Assembly: GCA_018240565.1 (NCBI GenBank)
Contig: JAFEFO010000045.1
Coordinates: 35,125-99,124, forward strand
From: Pseudomonadota bacterium
Lineage (GTDB): Bacteria; Pseudomonadota; Gammaproteobacteria; Xanthomonadales; Rhodanobacteraceae
DNA: 64,000 nucleotides
Direction of reading: 5' to 3'
Shown: positions 9,354 through 19,100 of the stretch, in pieces
Numbering within the stretch: position 1 is the stretch's first letter
Layout: the number at the start of each line of letters is the position of its first letter
Position numbers and translations under genes: made by a program
The notes under the pieces: model-generated
What the model saw: only the letters and a program-made list of their open reading frames with translations
Database searches by the model: none
Told to the model about the DNA's origin: nothing

Positions 9354-10883
9354 TCAAGCCGATCGCCGGGGCGGCAACGGTACCAGTGCGCGCAGGCGAG
9401 GATCCAGCGCCAAGGCGGGCAGCGCAAAGAACAGCAGTCCGAGAAGCACTGCCACCGCCATGCGTCCCCAGTGCGAGACGATACCGAACAGCGCCGTCTC
9501 GTGCGCGACCGCGATCAGCAGCAACGCAAGGCCGAGCGCCGTCAACGTTGCACGCGCATCGGGCAGCCGGAGCAGATCGCGCGGACACGTGAAGCAGAAC
9601 ATCACGCCCAGCGCGCCGTAGCTGATGAACGTCGCGTAGACCGCGCCCATCACGCCAATCCGCGGGATCAAGATCCAGTCGAGCACGAGGTTCAAGAGCG
9701 CGGCGCCGACGGTCAGGAACAAAACCAGCCCGGAACGCTTGAGCAACAACAGGCCGTAGCCGCCGATGTCAAGCAGCGGCATCAGGGCGTAGTTGATCCC
9801 GATCAAGACGAAGATCGGCGCCGACGCGGCCTTGCCCGGTCCGCTCAATGCCAGCAGCGCGTCCGCGCCGACGATCCACAAACCGGCGGCGATGGCAAAA
9901 CTGCAATAGACCATGGGCAGCAGGATGCGGTCCTTGAGCGCGCGCAACGCCGCAGCGCCTTCGGTGTCGTAGATGCGATTGGCGACCGGGGTGAACGCCT
10001 CGTACAACGTCGCGTGCAGGAACACGCTGACCGTCATCGCCAGCGAATAGCCAATGGTGTAGACACCGACCACGGCATAGTCGTGCGTCAGCAACTTGAG
10101 CATCACGCGATCAATGGAGATCAGGGCGACGCCTGCCAGTTCGCTGACCAGCAGCGGAAAGCCATAGCGCAGCGATTCCCGGAACGCCGCGCCATCGAAG
10201 GCATCGCGCCGGATCGGCAAGCCGCGCCAGATCAGCGCAATGTACGCGGTGAGCATGACGGCCGCCGCCGCAACGCGGCCGCCGTATACCGCGAGCGCGG
10301 TATGCGAGATGAATACCACGGCGGACAGAATCAGTCCGAGTTCGACCCAGCGCCAGATCACGCGCAACATCACGGTCAAGCCGGATTGCTCGCGCGCACG
10401 CAGCACCATCTCGGTGTAACTCTGCCAGACGCCGAGCGGCACGGTCAGCATCGCCACCCAGAATACTGGCGCGAAGGGCTCGGCGTCGAAGAGCGAGATG
10501 ATGCCGAGGACACCGGCGGTCAATGCCCACAACAACAGCGAAACCAGAGCGGGAACCGCAACCAGATTCGTGGCAAAGCTGGCGAGAGCGCCGGGCTCCC
10601 GACGGTGCGGGTAGTAACGGATGATCGAATGCTGTGCACCGAGCTTGGCGATGCCGACGGCAAGACCGATCCAGGTATCGACGTAACCCAGGATGCCGTA
10701 CTGGGTATTGTCGAGCAGCCGCGTCAGGATCGGAAACGAGACGAAACCGGCGAGCAGTACGAACAGGCTGCCGGTCGAATAGCGCAGGTAATGCGAAGCG
10801 ACGCTGGTGCGTTTGGGATCCTTGCCGTCCGCCGCGAGCGGCGCCTGCCCATCCGCCCGTGCCGCGGGCGCCACGTCGTTCAT
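9354..10883 (-). CDS. Oligosaccharide flippase (Wzx/MATE-like, polysaccharide transporter family)
   Basis: 509 residues with 12-14 hydrophobic segments beginning SLFVLLAGFVSFPILTRLL, typical of the PST/Wzx group. Members flip undecaprenyl-diphosphate-linked repeat units, or related lipid-linked glycans, across the inner membrane. Its ATG overlaps the galE stop (ATGA), so it is translationally coupled. The hydrophilic N-terminus (about 35 residues, DVAPAARADGQ...) is longer than usual. Together with GalE, two glycosyltransferases and the sugar-phosphate transferase at 28495 it indicates an exported glycan. No polymerase (Wzy) or chain-length regulator is in the window. Confidence 0.86.
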   Translation of the reverse strand: MNDVAPAARADGQAPLAADGKDPKRTSVASHYLRYSTGSLFVLLAGFVSFPILTRLLDNTQYGILGYVDTWIGLAVGIAKLGAQHSIIRYYPHRREPGALASFATNLVAVPALVSLLLWALTAGVLGIISLFDAEPFAPVFWVAMLTVPLGVWQSYTEMVLRAREQSGLTVMLRVIWRWVELGLILSAVVFISHTALAVYGGRVAAAAVMLTAYIALIWRGLPIRRDAFDGAAFRESLRYGFPLLVSELAGVALISIDRVMLKLLTHDYAVVGVYTIGYSLAMTVSVFLHATLYEAFTPVANRIYDTEGAAALRALKDRILLPMVYCSFAIAAGLWIVGADALLALSGPGKAASAPIFVLIGINYALMPLLDIGGYGLLLLKRSGLVLFLTVGAALLNLVLDWILIPRIGVMGAVYATFISYGALGVMFCFTCPRDLLRLPDARATLTALGLALLLIAVAHETALFGIVSHWGRMAVAVLLGLLFFALPALALDPRLRALVPLPPRRSA

Positions 10884-11872
10884 CCGGCGCGTTCCAGGCG
10901 TCGTTCCCAGGCCAGCGACGTGCGCGCAATCACATCGAGGTCGTCGAATCGGGGTTTCCAGCCCAGCACGCTGGAAATGCGGTCGGCTTGCGCGACCAGC
11001 ACCGGCGGATCGCCGGCACGACGCGGTTGTTCGACGGCCGGGATCGGCGCACCGTGCGCGCGTGCGACGGCGGCCAGCACTTCGCGCACCGAATAGCCAT
11101 GGCCATAGCCGACATTGAGTACCGCGCTTTCACCGCCATCACGCAAGTAGGCAAGTGCGTCCAGATGCGCCGCAGCAAGATCGTCGACGTGGATGTAGTC
11201 GCGCACGCCGGTACCGTCGGGCGTCGCGTAGTCGGTGCCGAAGATGGCAACTTGCGCGCGTTTGCCGAGCGCGGCCTCGCAGGCCACCTTCACCAGCAAG
11301 GTGGCGTTTTTCGTCGACTGGCCGATGCGCCCGGCCGGGTCGCAACCGGCGACGTTGAAGTAGCGCAACGCAACGTAACGTGGTCCGCCGGCGGCGGCGA
11401 GGTCGCGCAGCATCCACTCGCTCATCAGCTTGGAACTGCCGTAGGGATTGATCGGCGCCGTCGGCGTGCCCTCATCCGCCTTGCCGCCAGCCGGTATGCC
11501 GTACACCGCGGCCGTGGAGGAAAACACGATCCGGCGCACGCCCGCGGCCGCGCATTCGGCAAGCAGGCTGCGCGTGGCACAGGTGTTGTTGCCGTAATAG
11601 CGCAGTGGATCGGCGACGGATTCCGGCACGATCGTACGCGCGGCGAAATGCAGCACCGTGTCGATGTGATGCTCGTTGAGCAAGCCGCGCACGAGCGTGG
11701 CATCGCCGACGTTGCCGACAACGAGCGCGGCGCCCTGTACCGCCTCGCGGAATCCGGTGCTCAGGTCGTCCAGCACGATCACCCGATGCCCGCGTTCGAC
11801 GAGCTTGAGCACCACGTGCGCGCCGATGTAGCCGGCGCCGCCGGTGACAAGGATGGGTGGAAGTGTCGTCAT
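10880..11872 (-). CDS. galE: UDP-glucose 4-epimerase
   Basis: 330 residues, standard length. It starts at the ATG giving MTTLPPILVTGG, with AGGAA upstream. Extended SDR fold: NAD-binding GGAGYIGAHV at 10-20, catalytic YGSSKLMSE (Tyr-x3-Lys) near 150 and the GalE-typical RYFNVAGCDP. It interconverts UDP-Glc and UDP-Gal (possibly the N-acetyl forms), feeding the neighbouring glycosyltransferases. It lies 40 bases after the GT fusion gene and overlaps the flippase gene by ATGA. Confidence 0.92.
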   Translation of the reverse strand: MTTLPPILVTGGAGYIGAHVVLKLVERGHRVIVLDDLSTGFREAVQGAALVVGNVGDATLVRGLLNEHHIDTVLHFAARTIVPESVADPLRYYGNNTCATRSLLAECAAAGVRRIVFSSTAAVYGIPAGGKADEGTPTAPINPYGSSKLMSEWMLRDLAAAGGPRYVALRYFNVAGCDPAGRIGQSTKNATLLVKVACEAALGKRAQVAIFGTDYATPDGTGVRDYIHVDDLAAAHLDALAYLRDGGESAVLNVGYGHGYSVREVLAAVARAHGAPIPAVEQPRRAGDPPVLVAQADRISSVLGWKPRFDDLDVIARTSLAWERRLERAG

Positions 11873-11912
11873 GGGGGAAAGTTCCTGCGTCAGTGGTCTT
11901 TCGTTTCCGGTC

Positions 11913-14531
11913 TCACGGGCGCACCACGGCGGCGGGACGACGCCCGACGAGGATGCGACGCAGCAGCCCTTTCCACGCATCGATGCGCATGGGGTCCCGC
12001 GCAAGGGCGTGCACGAACGCGGCGAGCGCGGGGCGCGCCGGCGCCTCCATTGCCAGCTCATGGCCACGATCGGCGTCGATCGCGGCAAGCGCACGGCGAC
12101 GCAAGGCGCGCCCGCGCGCGCAAACCGCATGCTTGTCCACGAGCAAGCGACGCGCCTGCCACATGCGCTCGCGGTTGGCGCTCATGTTGTTCCCGTGGAT
12201 GCGATACAAGGCCTGGACCTCATCCAGATACACAAGGCCGGTCGCCGAGGCAATGCGCAACCACATGTCGCGGTCTTCGCAACCCAGCCGGTTGAACGCG
12301 GCGTCGAACGCACCGACGGTCGCGACGATGCTACGGCGGAACACCGCCGTCGGGCAAGACACGTGCTGGCGGCGCAAAAACACCTCGCGATACGCGTCAA
12401 GTCGCGTTCCTGTCCAGCGCGCCGATTGCATTCCCAGGTGTCGGCCCGCACCGTCGATGTCCTCGGTATTGGCATGCACCAGTCCCACCGACGAGTCGTC
12501 CTCGAGCACCGCCACGCAACGCTCGATGTGGTGCGGCAACCAAACATCATCGGCATCGAGCAACGCCAGGTAGCGCCCCCGCGCGGCGGCGATCGCGGCA
12601 TTGCGCGCCAGCGGCAAGCCGCGATTTTCCTGATGGATAACGCGCACGCGGCCGGTATGCGCGCCGGCGTAGCGGTCCGCAAGCGCACCGCTGCCATCCC
12701 TGGAACCATCGTCGACGACGATGATTTCCAGGTTCGGCCAGGTTTGCGCCAGGGCGCTATCGATCGCCTCGGCGAGGAAACGCTCGCCGTTGTAGACGGG
12801 CATGATCGCGCTGACCAGAGGATGCGCCTGCGTCGATTCGGTGCCGATGCCGGTCATGGCGGTGACGGCATCGGCCGGCGGCGCCCCGCGCGCATCGAGA
12901 ATCTCGATGCCATCCGCAGAGTACGTGTGGCAGCCACGCAAGTGCAACGCGCGGTCAGGCTCGATGCGTGACAACTCGTGCTCGCGAAAACGATCCGGAC
13001 CCAGTTCGAGGATTTCATTGAACACGATCGCGCTGCCATACTCGCGCGAACAATCCTGCGCCGGACGAATCAGGCGGCCGTCGCGCCGGAACAGCCTTCC
13101 GGCCGGGCGCGCGCGGCGCACATCCACGGCGATCGGGTTGGCGGGATGTGGCCGGTACGGGCCTTCCAGAGCCTCGGCGACGAACAGGAACAACTCATCG
13201 CACGTACTGCCGCCACTTTCGGAAACGTTGCCGAACAGATACCAGCAGCCGTCGTGGAAATGCAGGGTCGGGTCCACGCATACGCAATCGCTGAGCAGGT
13301 CCGTGACACGATCCCAACACAGGGGAAACGCACTGGCGCGATACAGACTGACCCGCCGCGCCATCGCCGACTCCACGGTGAGGTACCACGCCCCTTGCCA
13401 CTGGAAAGCCTGCGGATACGACAGGTGGAACGGTTCGTCGAGGACGATGCCGACGCGGCGCGCGCCGCCGCCGCGATCCAGCTCCAGGCAGGCGATGATG
13501 CCTTTGTCGCCACGGTGGTCGAATTCCTCGACGAAAACCAGATGGCGGCCGCCGTCCTCGACCGCACAAGGGTCGGCCCAGTACCGCCCCGCCGGCGCAA
13601 CGATGCTGGTCATGGGTCCGGGCCGCGGCGCTGCCGGATCCAATGGCATCCCGGCACGCAGGGTCAGGAACCAGGGGGCTTCGCCCTGCCACTGTTCCCA
13701 CCGCCACGCCAGGCTTTGGCGCAAAGCAACCGGCAGCGCACGCAAGCCGGCGCCAAAACGGGCGACTTCCGGCGCGGGCCGCAAGCGCACGTCTGCCGCC
13801 CGATGCGCCGGTAAATCGAGTTCGCCACCGGCCACCCGGCGCAACGCGCGCAGCAGCAGTGCCGGCAGTTTGCGTCCCGCCTCCTCGCGCTGCGTCGCGT
13901 GCGATCCGGCGTGCGTGGAGCCGATGCTATGCACAAGCTCGCGCGGCGCCTCACCGTCCGTTGCCAGTTCCAGTTCGACCGCGGTGACAACATCGCCACG
14001 CAACGTGGCAGCGAGCAGGTCGACGCCGGCCACATGCCGGTCGATCAGGTTGGGATGCAGCCGCCAACAGCCGGACCGCGCGACGCCGGCAAGGTGGGCT
14101 GCCAATTCACGATCGCCACCCGCGAGCAGGACCAGTTCCGGCTTGCGTGCAGCGACGGCGGCGACAAGCGCGCTCGCAGGCATCCGACTCGATTCGGTTG
14201 CATTGTCACCCGGCGGGACCAGCGTCCACGCACTCGGCCCCCGCCAGCGCAGGCGGTCGAGCGCGAGAAAAGCGACGAGGTCCAGCGGCAAGCGCAAGCG
14301 CTGCGCGGTCAGGTCGAGTCCATCGACGCAGAGCACGTCCAGTTCCAGGCGGCGGATGTCCTTCGCCATCTGGATGAAACCGGCAAGCCATGCCGGGATT
14401 TTCGGCGGCGCAACCAGCAACACGCGCAGGCGCGCCGCGCCCGCCGCCGGAGGCGCATACAAGCGCGTGCGCGTGGCCGGCGTGTTGCAATCCGCGGACG
14501 ATCCCGGCGTGGCGCCACCGCCTGCGTTCAT
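11913..14531 (-). CDS. Multidomain glycosyltransferase: formyltransferase-like region, GINT1-type propeller domain, GT2 domain
   Basis: 872 residues with three parts. Residues 35-210 resemble the formyltransferase-like N-terminal region seen in bacterial relatives (VLLVAPPKIPAW, CWRLHPNLIDRHVAG). Residues 305-550 are a five-bladed propeller like the N-terminal domain of plant GINT1 (glucosamine inositolphosphorylceramide transferase 1), with GRYWADPCAVEDG, HLVFVEEFD, LSYPQAFQW and CVDPTLHFHDGCWYLFGN. Residues 571-800 are a GT2 domain with SAIMPVYNGE, IIVVDDGSRDG and ALLDADDVW. The ATG overlaps the stop of the hydrolase gene (ATGA). The first two domains are recognised from memory of the families. 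Sugar and acceptor are unknown; with a PKS-NRPS in the same unit, glycosylation or acylation involving that product is possible. Confidence 0.75.
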   Translation of the reverse strand: MNAGGGATPGSSADCNTPATRTRLYAPPAAGAARLRVLLVAPPKIPAWLAGFIQMAKDIRRLELDVLCVDGLDLTAQRLRLPLDLVAFLALDRLRWRGPSAWTLVPPGDNATESSRMPASALVAAVAARKPELVLLAGGDRELAAHLAGVARSGCWRLHPNLIDRHVAGVDLLAATLRGDVVTAVELELATDGEAPRELVHSIGSTHAGSHATQREEAGRKLPALLLRALRRVAGGELDLPAHRAADVRLRPAPEVARFGAGLRALPVALRQSLAWRWEQWQGEAPWFLTLRAGMPLDPAAPRPGPMTSIVAPAGRYWADPCAVEDGGRHLVFVEEFDHRGDKGIIACLELDRGGGARRVGIVLDEPFHLSYPQAFQWQGAWYLTVESAMARRVSLYRASAFPLCWDRVTDLLSDCVCVDPTLHFHDGCWYLFGNVSESGGSTCDELFLFVAEALEGPYRPHPANPIAVDVRRARPAGRLFRRDGRLIRPAQDCSREYGSAIVFNEILELGPDRFREHELSRIEPDRALHLRGCHTYSADGIEILDARGAPPADAVTAMTGIGTESTQAHPLVSAIMPVYNGERFLAEAIDSALAQTWPNLEIIVVDDGSRDGSGALADRYAGAHTGRVRVIHQENRGLPLARNAAIAAARGRYLALLDADDVWLPHHIERCVAVLEDDSSVGLVHANTEDIDGAGRHLGMQSARWTGTRLDAYREVFLRRQHVSCPTAVFRRSIVATVGAFDAAFNRLGCEDRDMWLRIASATGLVYLDEVQALYRIHGNNMSANRERMWQARRLLVDKHAVCARGRALRRRALAAIDADRGHELAMEAPARPALAAFVHALARDPMRIDAWKGLLRRILVGRRPAAVVRP

Positions 14532-15340
14532 GCGGCGGTCTCCTCATCGGTTACGAACACCGTACCGAGCCATGCTTCCACGGTCGCCAGCAGGCGATCG
14601 CGATGGACGCGCGTGTAGTAGGTGTGATCGCAATCCGGCCAATGCAGCATGGTGACGCGAGTATCGCGCGCGGCGCGCCCGAAACTCCAGCCAAACTGGC
14701 GGACATCGCGAAAATAGTCGCTGATGCCACCACTGTAGATGAATAGCAGGCGCACATTGCGCATGAGCAATTGCTGCATTTGCTGCTGCGCTTCGGCGCG
14801 CGTGGGCCAGTCGCGTGCGTCCAGCGTGGTATGTGTGCCGCCATCGCCGCTGCCGCGCAGGATCAATCGGCGCACGAAGCCGAGCCAGCGTCGTGGCGAG
14901 GCAAGCATGCCGCGGATGCGCGCAAGCTGAAACCACGGACCGGTGTAACACATGCCATCGAGCATCAGCGCGCCGACCACGCGTTCGTTGGCCAGCGCCG
15001 CGATCCAGCCCAGGTCGGCCGCGCTGCACACGCCACCGACCACGAAGCGCGTGCCGCCATGATGCGCGGTGAGCTGTTCGAGGGCGGCAAACGTCGCGCC
15101 ACGGTAGTCGCAACCCGACTCGCGCGGTGCTTCGCCAACACCCGGCACATCAAAACGAAAGGTGCGCACGCCACGCGCGGCCAATCGCTGCGCCATCTCC
15201 ACATGCAGGCGAAAAGGACCGGCACGCGGCACCAGTCCGGCGCTGGGCAGCACCAGGATCGGCGCGTTCGCCGGCAGTTCGCTTCCGCTCAGAATTCCGA
15301 GCAGGCGCTGTTGCGGACCAAAGCGCACCAGGGTTTCCAT
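14528..15340 (-). CDS. Alpha/beta hydrolase, exosortase-A-associated hydrolase-1 type, Cys at nucleophile elbow
   Basis: 270 residues. Alpha/beta-hydrolase fold: LVLPSAG near 30, FDVPGVGEAPRESG at 63-76, elbow GGVCSAAD with Cys105 where Ser is usual, and a C-terminal DCDHTYYTRVHRD containing the likely catalytic His. In the exosortase-A-associated hydrolase family I recall the same G-x-C elbow. No exosortase or PEP-CTERM protein is visible here. The gene is one base from the second hydrolase and both follow the PKS-NRPS, which lacks a terminal thioesterase, so a release or editing role is plausible. That role is inference. Confidence 0.7.
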   Translation of the reverse strand: METLVRFGPQQRLLGILSGSELPANAPILVLPSAGLVPRAGPFRLHVEMAQRLAARGVRTFRFDVPGVGEAPRESGCDYRGATFAALEQLTAHHGGTRFVVGGVCSAADLGWIAALANERVVGALMLDGMCYTGPWFQLARIRGMLASPRRWLGFVRRLILRGSGDGGTHTTLDARDWPTRAEAQQQMQQLLMRNVRLLFIYSGGISDYFRDVRQFGWSFGRAARDTRVTMLHWPDCDHTYYTRVHRDRLLATVEAWLGTVFVTDEETAA

Positions 15341-15341
15341 A

Positions 15342-16136
15342 TCAAGGTGCCGCCGATGTGAGGGCGTTGGCCAATTCATCGACCAGGACGCGTAGCGGGC
15401 GCGACAGGAACAATGTCGCATCCATGGTGGTTGCGCCGTCGAAGTGCGGCGTGCCGGCAGGCAGCATGAAGCAACGCGACGACCCTGCCGGCGGCGCGCC
15501 CGCTGCCTGGCGCTGCACGGTCCAAACCGGTTTGCGCACTTCACGGGTATCCAGCGCAAGCGCCGCGATGCCGCGTCGCCATGACGAAGACGCCGGAAAT
15601 CCGAACAACTGTCCATCGGCGGCAATATCCGGCGCGCGCCGTGCGCGCAGCGTACGCTCGGCGCGATCGCCCGCTTCAAGTTCTGCGAGCCACGCGGCGC
15701 CGTCCGTTACCGGTTCCCACAACACCAGGGCATCAATATTGCCATCACGCGCGGACCAATCCGCTGCCACCAGCGCCGCGCCGCGCCAGGCGATCACGGC
15801 AACGCGCGCGACACCCGCACGCTCACGCAGCGCGGCGACGACGGTATCGAAATCGGTGTGCATGGCGGCGACGTCGTGCGCGGTGCCGGCGCCGGCGGAA
15901 TCGCCGGTGCCGAAATAGTCAAAGCGCAGGCAGGGCAAGCCTTTGGCCGCGAGTTCCTCGGCGATTTGCATGAGCAGGCGCCGGCTGCGCGGCTGTTCGG
16001 CAAGCAAGGGTGGCGCCAGCACGATGCCCAGCGGCGCGGGCGCGGCGACACCATGCAACGCGGCGTAGAGTGGCCGCTGTGGCGATCCCGCCCAGAAGGG
16101 CTCCGCGTCGAGCGTTGCGCTGGCGTCAGTGGCCAC
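15342..16136 (-). CDS. Alpha/beta hydrolase-like protein, exosortase-A-associated hydrolase-2 type
   Basis: 264 residues, GTG start, overlapping the PKS-NRPS stop by 11 bases. Alpha/beta-hydrolase features: VLAPPLLAEQPRSRR near 40-53, RFDYFGTGDSAG at 71-82, a strand VAVIAWRGAALVA at 112-124, then ALVLWEPV. The position of the usual nucleophilic Ser in the elbow holds Arg118 (AWRGAA), so classical Ser hydrolysis is doubtful. From memory, an Arg at this place is typical of the exosortase-A-associated hydrolase-2 family. Paired with the Cys-elbow hydrolase downstream it may form a heteromeric acyl-handling complex. Substrate unknown. Confidence 0.68.
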   Translation of the reverse strand: MATDASATLDAEPFWAGSPQRPLYAALHGVAAPAPLGIVLAPPLLAEQPRSRRLLMQIAEELAAKGLPCLRFDYFGTGDSAGAGTAHDVAAMHTDFDTVVAALRERAGVARVAVIAWRGAALVAADWSARDGNIDALVLWEPVTDGAAWLAELEAGDRAERTLRARRAPDIAADGQLFGFPASSSWRRGIAALALDTREVRKPVWTVQRQAAGAPPAGSSRCFMLPAGTPHFDGATTMDATLFLSRPLRVLVDELANALTSAAP

Positions 16137-19100
16137 GAGATTTTCCGAAAACGCGGCGCATGCGCTGCCAGATAGAAACCGGTGCGCCCGCTTCGCCCGA
16201 TGCCCGCGGAAGCTCGGCGGCGAGCGTCGACAGCGTGCCGGTGGCGATCTTGAGCAGGTTGATGCGCACGCCGGTTTCGCGCTCCACGCGCAAGGTCATC
16301 TCGACCGCAAGCAGGGAGTGCCCGCCAAGCTCGAAGAAATTGTCGCCGCCACGCACGTCGTCCACGCCAATCAGTTCGCGCCACACGCCAGCGAGGTATT
16401 CCTCACGCGCATCGGCAAATGCTGGCGCGGCACGCACCGGTGCCGACGCCGCAACCGGCTTCAGTCCAGCCGGTGCCGGCAACGCCTTGCGATCGAGTTT
16501 GCCGTTTGCCGTCTGCGGCAGCGATGCCAGCCATTCGATGTGCTGCGGCAGCATGTAGGCCGGCAATGCCTTGCGCAGGCGCGCACGCAAGCGTTCGCCG
16601 AGCGCCGCATCGGCCTCGCGCGCAACGACGTACAGCACCAGGCGTGCATCGGTGGCGCCGAACGTATGTACAGCGGCGGCGGCTTCGCGCACACCGGGTT
16701 CGGTGAGCGCTGCGGCTTCGATGTCGCCCAATTCGATGCGATGCCCGCGCAGTTTCACCTGGTCGTCGGCGCGACCGTGAAAATGCAGCGCGCCATCGTG
16801 CCGACTGCCGAGGTCGCCCGTGCGATACAGGCGCGCGCCCGCACCGGCAAACGGATCGGGCACAAAACGTTCGGCAGTCAGGTCCGGTCGATGCAGATAG
16901 CCGTCGGCGACGCCGGCACCGCCGATCCAGATCTCGCCGATTGCGCCTTCGGCAACCGGCTGGCGCTGTTCGTCGAGCACGTGGATCGTCGTGTTGGCGA
17001 TCGGATGACCGAGCGGCACCGCGCCGCTGCCCGCTTCCACGCCGGCAAGCGTCGACCAGATAGTGGTTTCGGTGGGACCGTACATATTCCACAATTCGCG
17101 GCAGCGCGACAGCGCCGCTTCTGCCAGTTCGCGCGGCAGCGCTTCGCCGCCGACCAGCAGCTTCAGGCGCGGCAGGCGCTCGCTCCCGGGCGCATCGAGC
17201 AGCGCGCGCAATAGCGAAGGCGTGGTTTGCAACACACTGGCGCCGCAGGTTTGCAACAGCGCAAGCAGGGCCTGCGGATCGCGACGCTGATCGTCGGTTG
17301 CGATGACCACGCGCGCGCCAACGCTGAGCGGCAGCAACAGCTCCAGTCCGGCGATATCGAACGACAAGGTGGTCACCGCGCACAACACGTCGGTTTGCGC
17401 CAGCGCCGGTTCGCGCTGCATGCTGGCGAGGAAATTGTCGAGGTTGCGATGCAGGACGCGCACACCCTTGGGTTGGCCGGTGGAACCGGATGTGTAGATC
17501 ACATAGGCCAGATCCTCGCCCGCGACGGTCGGCAATGTCCGCTCCGGCACGCTTGCGGTATCCAGATTGCGCAGCGCGAGAATCTCCCGGTCGCGCGTGA
17601 GCACGGCCGGCGCATCGCCGGCATCGCCCACCAGCAGGTGGCGCAGGCGCGCGTGGTCAGCCATGTAGTCAAGACGCGCATCGGGAAATTCCGGATCCAG
17701 CGGCAAGTAAGCCGCGCCGCTCATGAGGATGCCGAGCACGCCGGCGAGCATGTCGGTGCTGCGCGGCACGCAGATACCAACCAGATCGCCACGTCCGACG
17801 CCACGCGCGGCCAGTGTGTACGCGACGGCGCGTGCGCGCTGTGCGAGTGCGGCATAGCTCAGCGTAGCGCCATCGCATTCGACCGCGATCCGCTCTGGCG
17901 TACGCGCGGCTTGCGCGGCAAAGCGCTCGATCACCGTACTCTGGCCGGTAGTGCTTGCCACTGTGGACGCGGTTCGCTGCATGTCCGCTATGGCGTATAG
18001 CCGGTCCTGGTACTGCGCAATCCAGCGGCGCACCGTGTCTTGCGCAAACGGCGCGCTGCGGTAGTGCAGATCGAGGGTGAGCGCATCGCCGCCGTCATTG
18101 AGGTTGAAGAACAGGTCCCAGGTCAGGGCCTGTTTGGCGCAATCGCGCAGTTCGTGATGCAACCCCGGCAGGGCAAACTTCGGCACGCGCGGATTGAGAT
18201 TGAAAATCACCGAGGCGAGCGGACGGCGCATGCGTCCGCGCGGCAGGTTCAACTCGCGCAGCAGGGTCTGCAAGGTCAGGTCCTGATGCTCGGCGGCATC
18301 GAGCAGCGCGCTGTGGGTGGCGCGTGCGAGCGTGGCGAAATCCGCATCCGCATCGATGCGCAGGCGCAGCGGCAAGGTGTTGACGCCGTCGCCGAGCAGA
18401 TGACTGCTGCCTGCGAGCGCCTGGCCGGCGAACGGAATGCCTACCGCGAAATCGCTCTGGCCGGTCAGGCGCGCCAGCCACGCACCAAAGGCCGTGAGCA
18501 ACAGGGCGTACAAGGTCACGCCATCGCGGCGTGCCGTCTGCCGCAAGGCCGCCACCAGATCGGGTGGAAAATCGTGGCGCAGCGTGGTCGCGGCAAAATC
18601 GGTATCGGCGGCAGCGCGATCAGTTGGCAAGTTCAGCGGCGCGGGCGGCTGCGCGTAGAGGCGCTTCCAGTATTCGATCTGACTGGCCGCCGCCGGCATG
18701 GCGCGACGTGCGCGCTCGGCCAGCGCATAGGCGCGGAAGGATTCGGCCGGCGCCAATTCCACGGAGCGACCGGTCGCGCAGGCGGCATAGGCTTGCGCCA
18801 ATTCATCGAGCAGGATCGCAGCCGACCAGCCGTCGAAGATCAGATGATGCGCAACGAACAACAGCGCGTGTCGTTGCGCGCCGAGGCGCAATAGCTCGGC
18901 GCGCGCGAGCGGAGCGCGTATCAGATCAAAAGCGCGGCCGACGACGTTTGCGCAACACGCGCTGAGCGTCGCCGCATCGGCGCCGGCAAGGTCCTTTTCG
19001 CTCAGCGGCAACGGCTGCAATGGCCCCGCGCGCTGCTGGCCGCCATCGGCGGCGAACGACAAGGCAAACGCTTCGTGACGCGCGGTCACCTGCGCGAATG

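Noticed and set aside
14528..16136. Calling the two hydrolases part of a full exosortase/PEP-CTERM system
   Set aside because: No exosortase, PEP-CTERM protein, or the usual acyl-CoA ligase and decarboxylase of that locus are in the window.
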